From Asparagopsis taxiformis (Eukaryota > Rhodophyta > Florideophyceae > Bonnemaisoniales > Bonnemaisoniaceae), in NCBI GenBank assembly GCA_030407315.1, contig JALQPE010000212.1:62001-126000 (forward strand): a stretch of 64,000 nt of DNA. The letters are read 5' to 3'. Under the pieces are notes generated by a model that was not told the DNA's origin, ran no database searches, and saw nothing but the letters and a program-made list of their open reading frames with translations. The translations under genes were made by a program, and so were the position numbers. Of the stretch, positions 63,724-64,000 are shown one piece after another (position 1 is the first letter of the stretch; every line of letters starts with the position of its first letter).

Positions 63724-64000
63724 GACTTACCATCGTTGTACCATCAATCCTCTCTCGTTCTGCCCAATCCTCGCACGGCAGCGCTTCTCATGTGAATTGT
63801 ACTACTGTCGACGCTTTCATTTCCGCGCAACTGTCCAGGAAGAACTCTCGCTTTCATCTCGCCTCCCACTTCTCTACAATCCAAAGCGGCTCCAGAATAC
63901 GATCCATCCACAATTCCGGTCGCCTCAAACTTACCGCCACATCTCCGCATGCTTATCACACTCTGGCATTAACCATCCCACAGAAAGCCTCTTCCAACCA

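Larger units (their letters stand above)
61301..64000 (+). mobile_element. Second CACTACGG-family element, nested, truncated by window edge
   Basis: It begins with the L terminus CACTACGGTGTTGAGAATG inside the inverted R region. The uninterrupted counterpart at 50351 gives the empty site GAATAAGCTAGG, so the insertion followed CTA; a TA or CTA duplication is expected at the far end. A pseudogene and a possible second gene fragment lie inside, as in the 36276 element. Confidence 0.65.

Noticed and set aside
1..64000. tRNA, rRNA or snRNA genes
   Set aside because: No cloverleaf with a B-box-like GGTTCGAATCC, no rRNA core and no Sm-site structure was recognised by eye.

Overview
The window is eukaryotic nuclear DNA, most probably from a red macroalga of the Chondrus/florideophyte type. 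That assignment is an inference. It rests on long intronless ORFs, Ty1/copia and Tnp2-type transposons, fragments of clearly eukaryotic genes (ALG12, SHPRH, UFD2, an actin-related protein, an AGC-type kinase), and one 75-bp GT-AG intron. No bacterial gene, rRNA, tRNA or CRISPR array was seen. Almost the whole window is transposable-element DNA; no host gene looks both intact and recognisable.

Layout. 1-3549: a Ty1/copia polyprotein cut by the left window edge, with a possible 3' LTR. 4922-11431: a Tnp2/CACTA-like transposase (minus strand) between a papain-like cysteine-protease-like ORF and a basic ORF of unknown function. 12690-16810: a 553-aa unknown ORF between two blocks rich in the same GCTGGTT/AACCAGC motif in opposite orientation, probably another element. 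17248-18214: a frameshifted gag-like gene. 18891-33991: a candidate 15.1-kb element whose ends read CACTACTG...CAGTAGTG. It carries a 507-aa unknown ORF, palindromic tandem arrays, a near-complete but dead ALG12 gene that keeps an intron, a glycosyltransferase fragment and a SHPRH-like RING/helicase fragment.

36276-51357: a second 15.1-kb candidate of a related family, with ends CACTACGGTGTTGA...TCAACACCGTAGTG. It carries fragments of UFD2 (E4 ubiquitin ligase) joined directly to a protein kinase, an actin-related-protein fragment, 1.05-kb macro-repeats packed with palindromes, and a decayed dioxygenase-like gene. 51358-60123: spacer with a 781-aa transposon-type ORF and a second dioxygenase-like pseudogene. 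60124-61300: the right-end region of the same CACTA family, inverted. It is broken at 61301 by the left end of another copy, which runs off the window and carries a helical membrane-anchored pseudogene.

Three themes link the regions. First, CACTA-type ends with dense subterminal repeats enclose broken host genes, which looks like repeated gene capture at the DNA level. Second, many unrelated near-perfect palindromes of 20-55 bp, each made from local sequence, sit in spacers and inside the captured genes. Third, a probable Fe(II)/2-oxoglutarate dioxygenase family occurs twice in transposon context. Homology calls come from motif recognition by eye; none was checked against a database.
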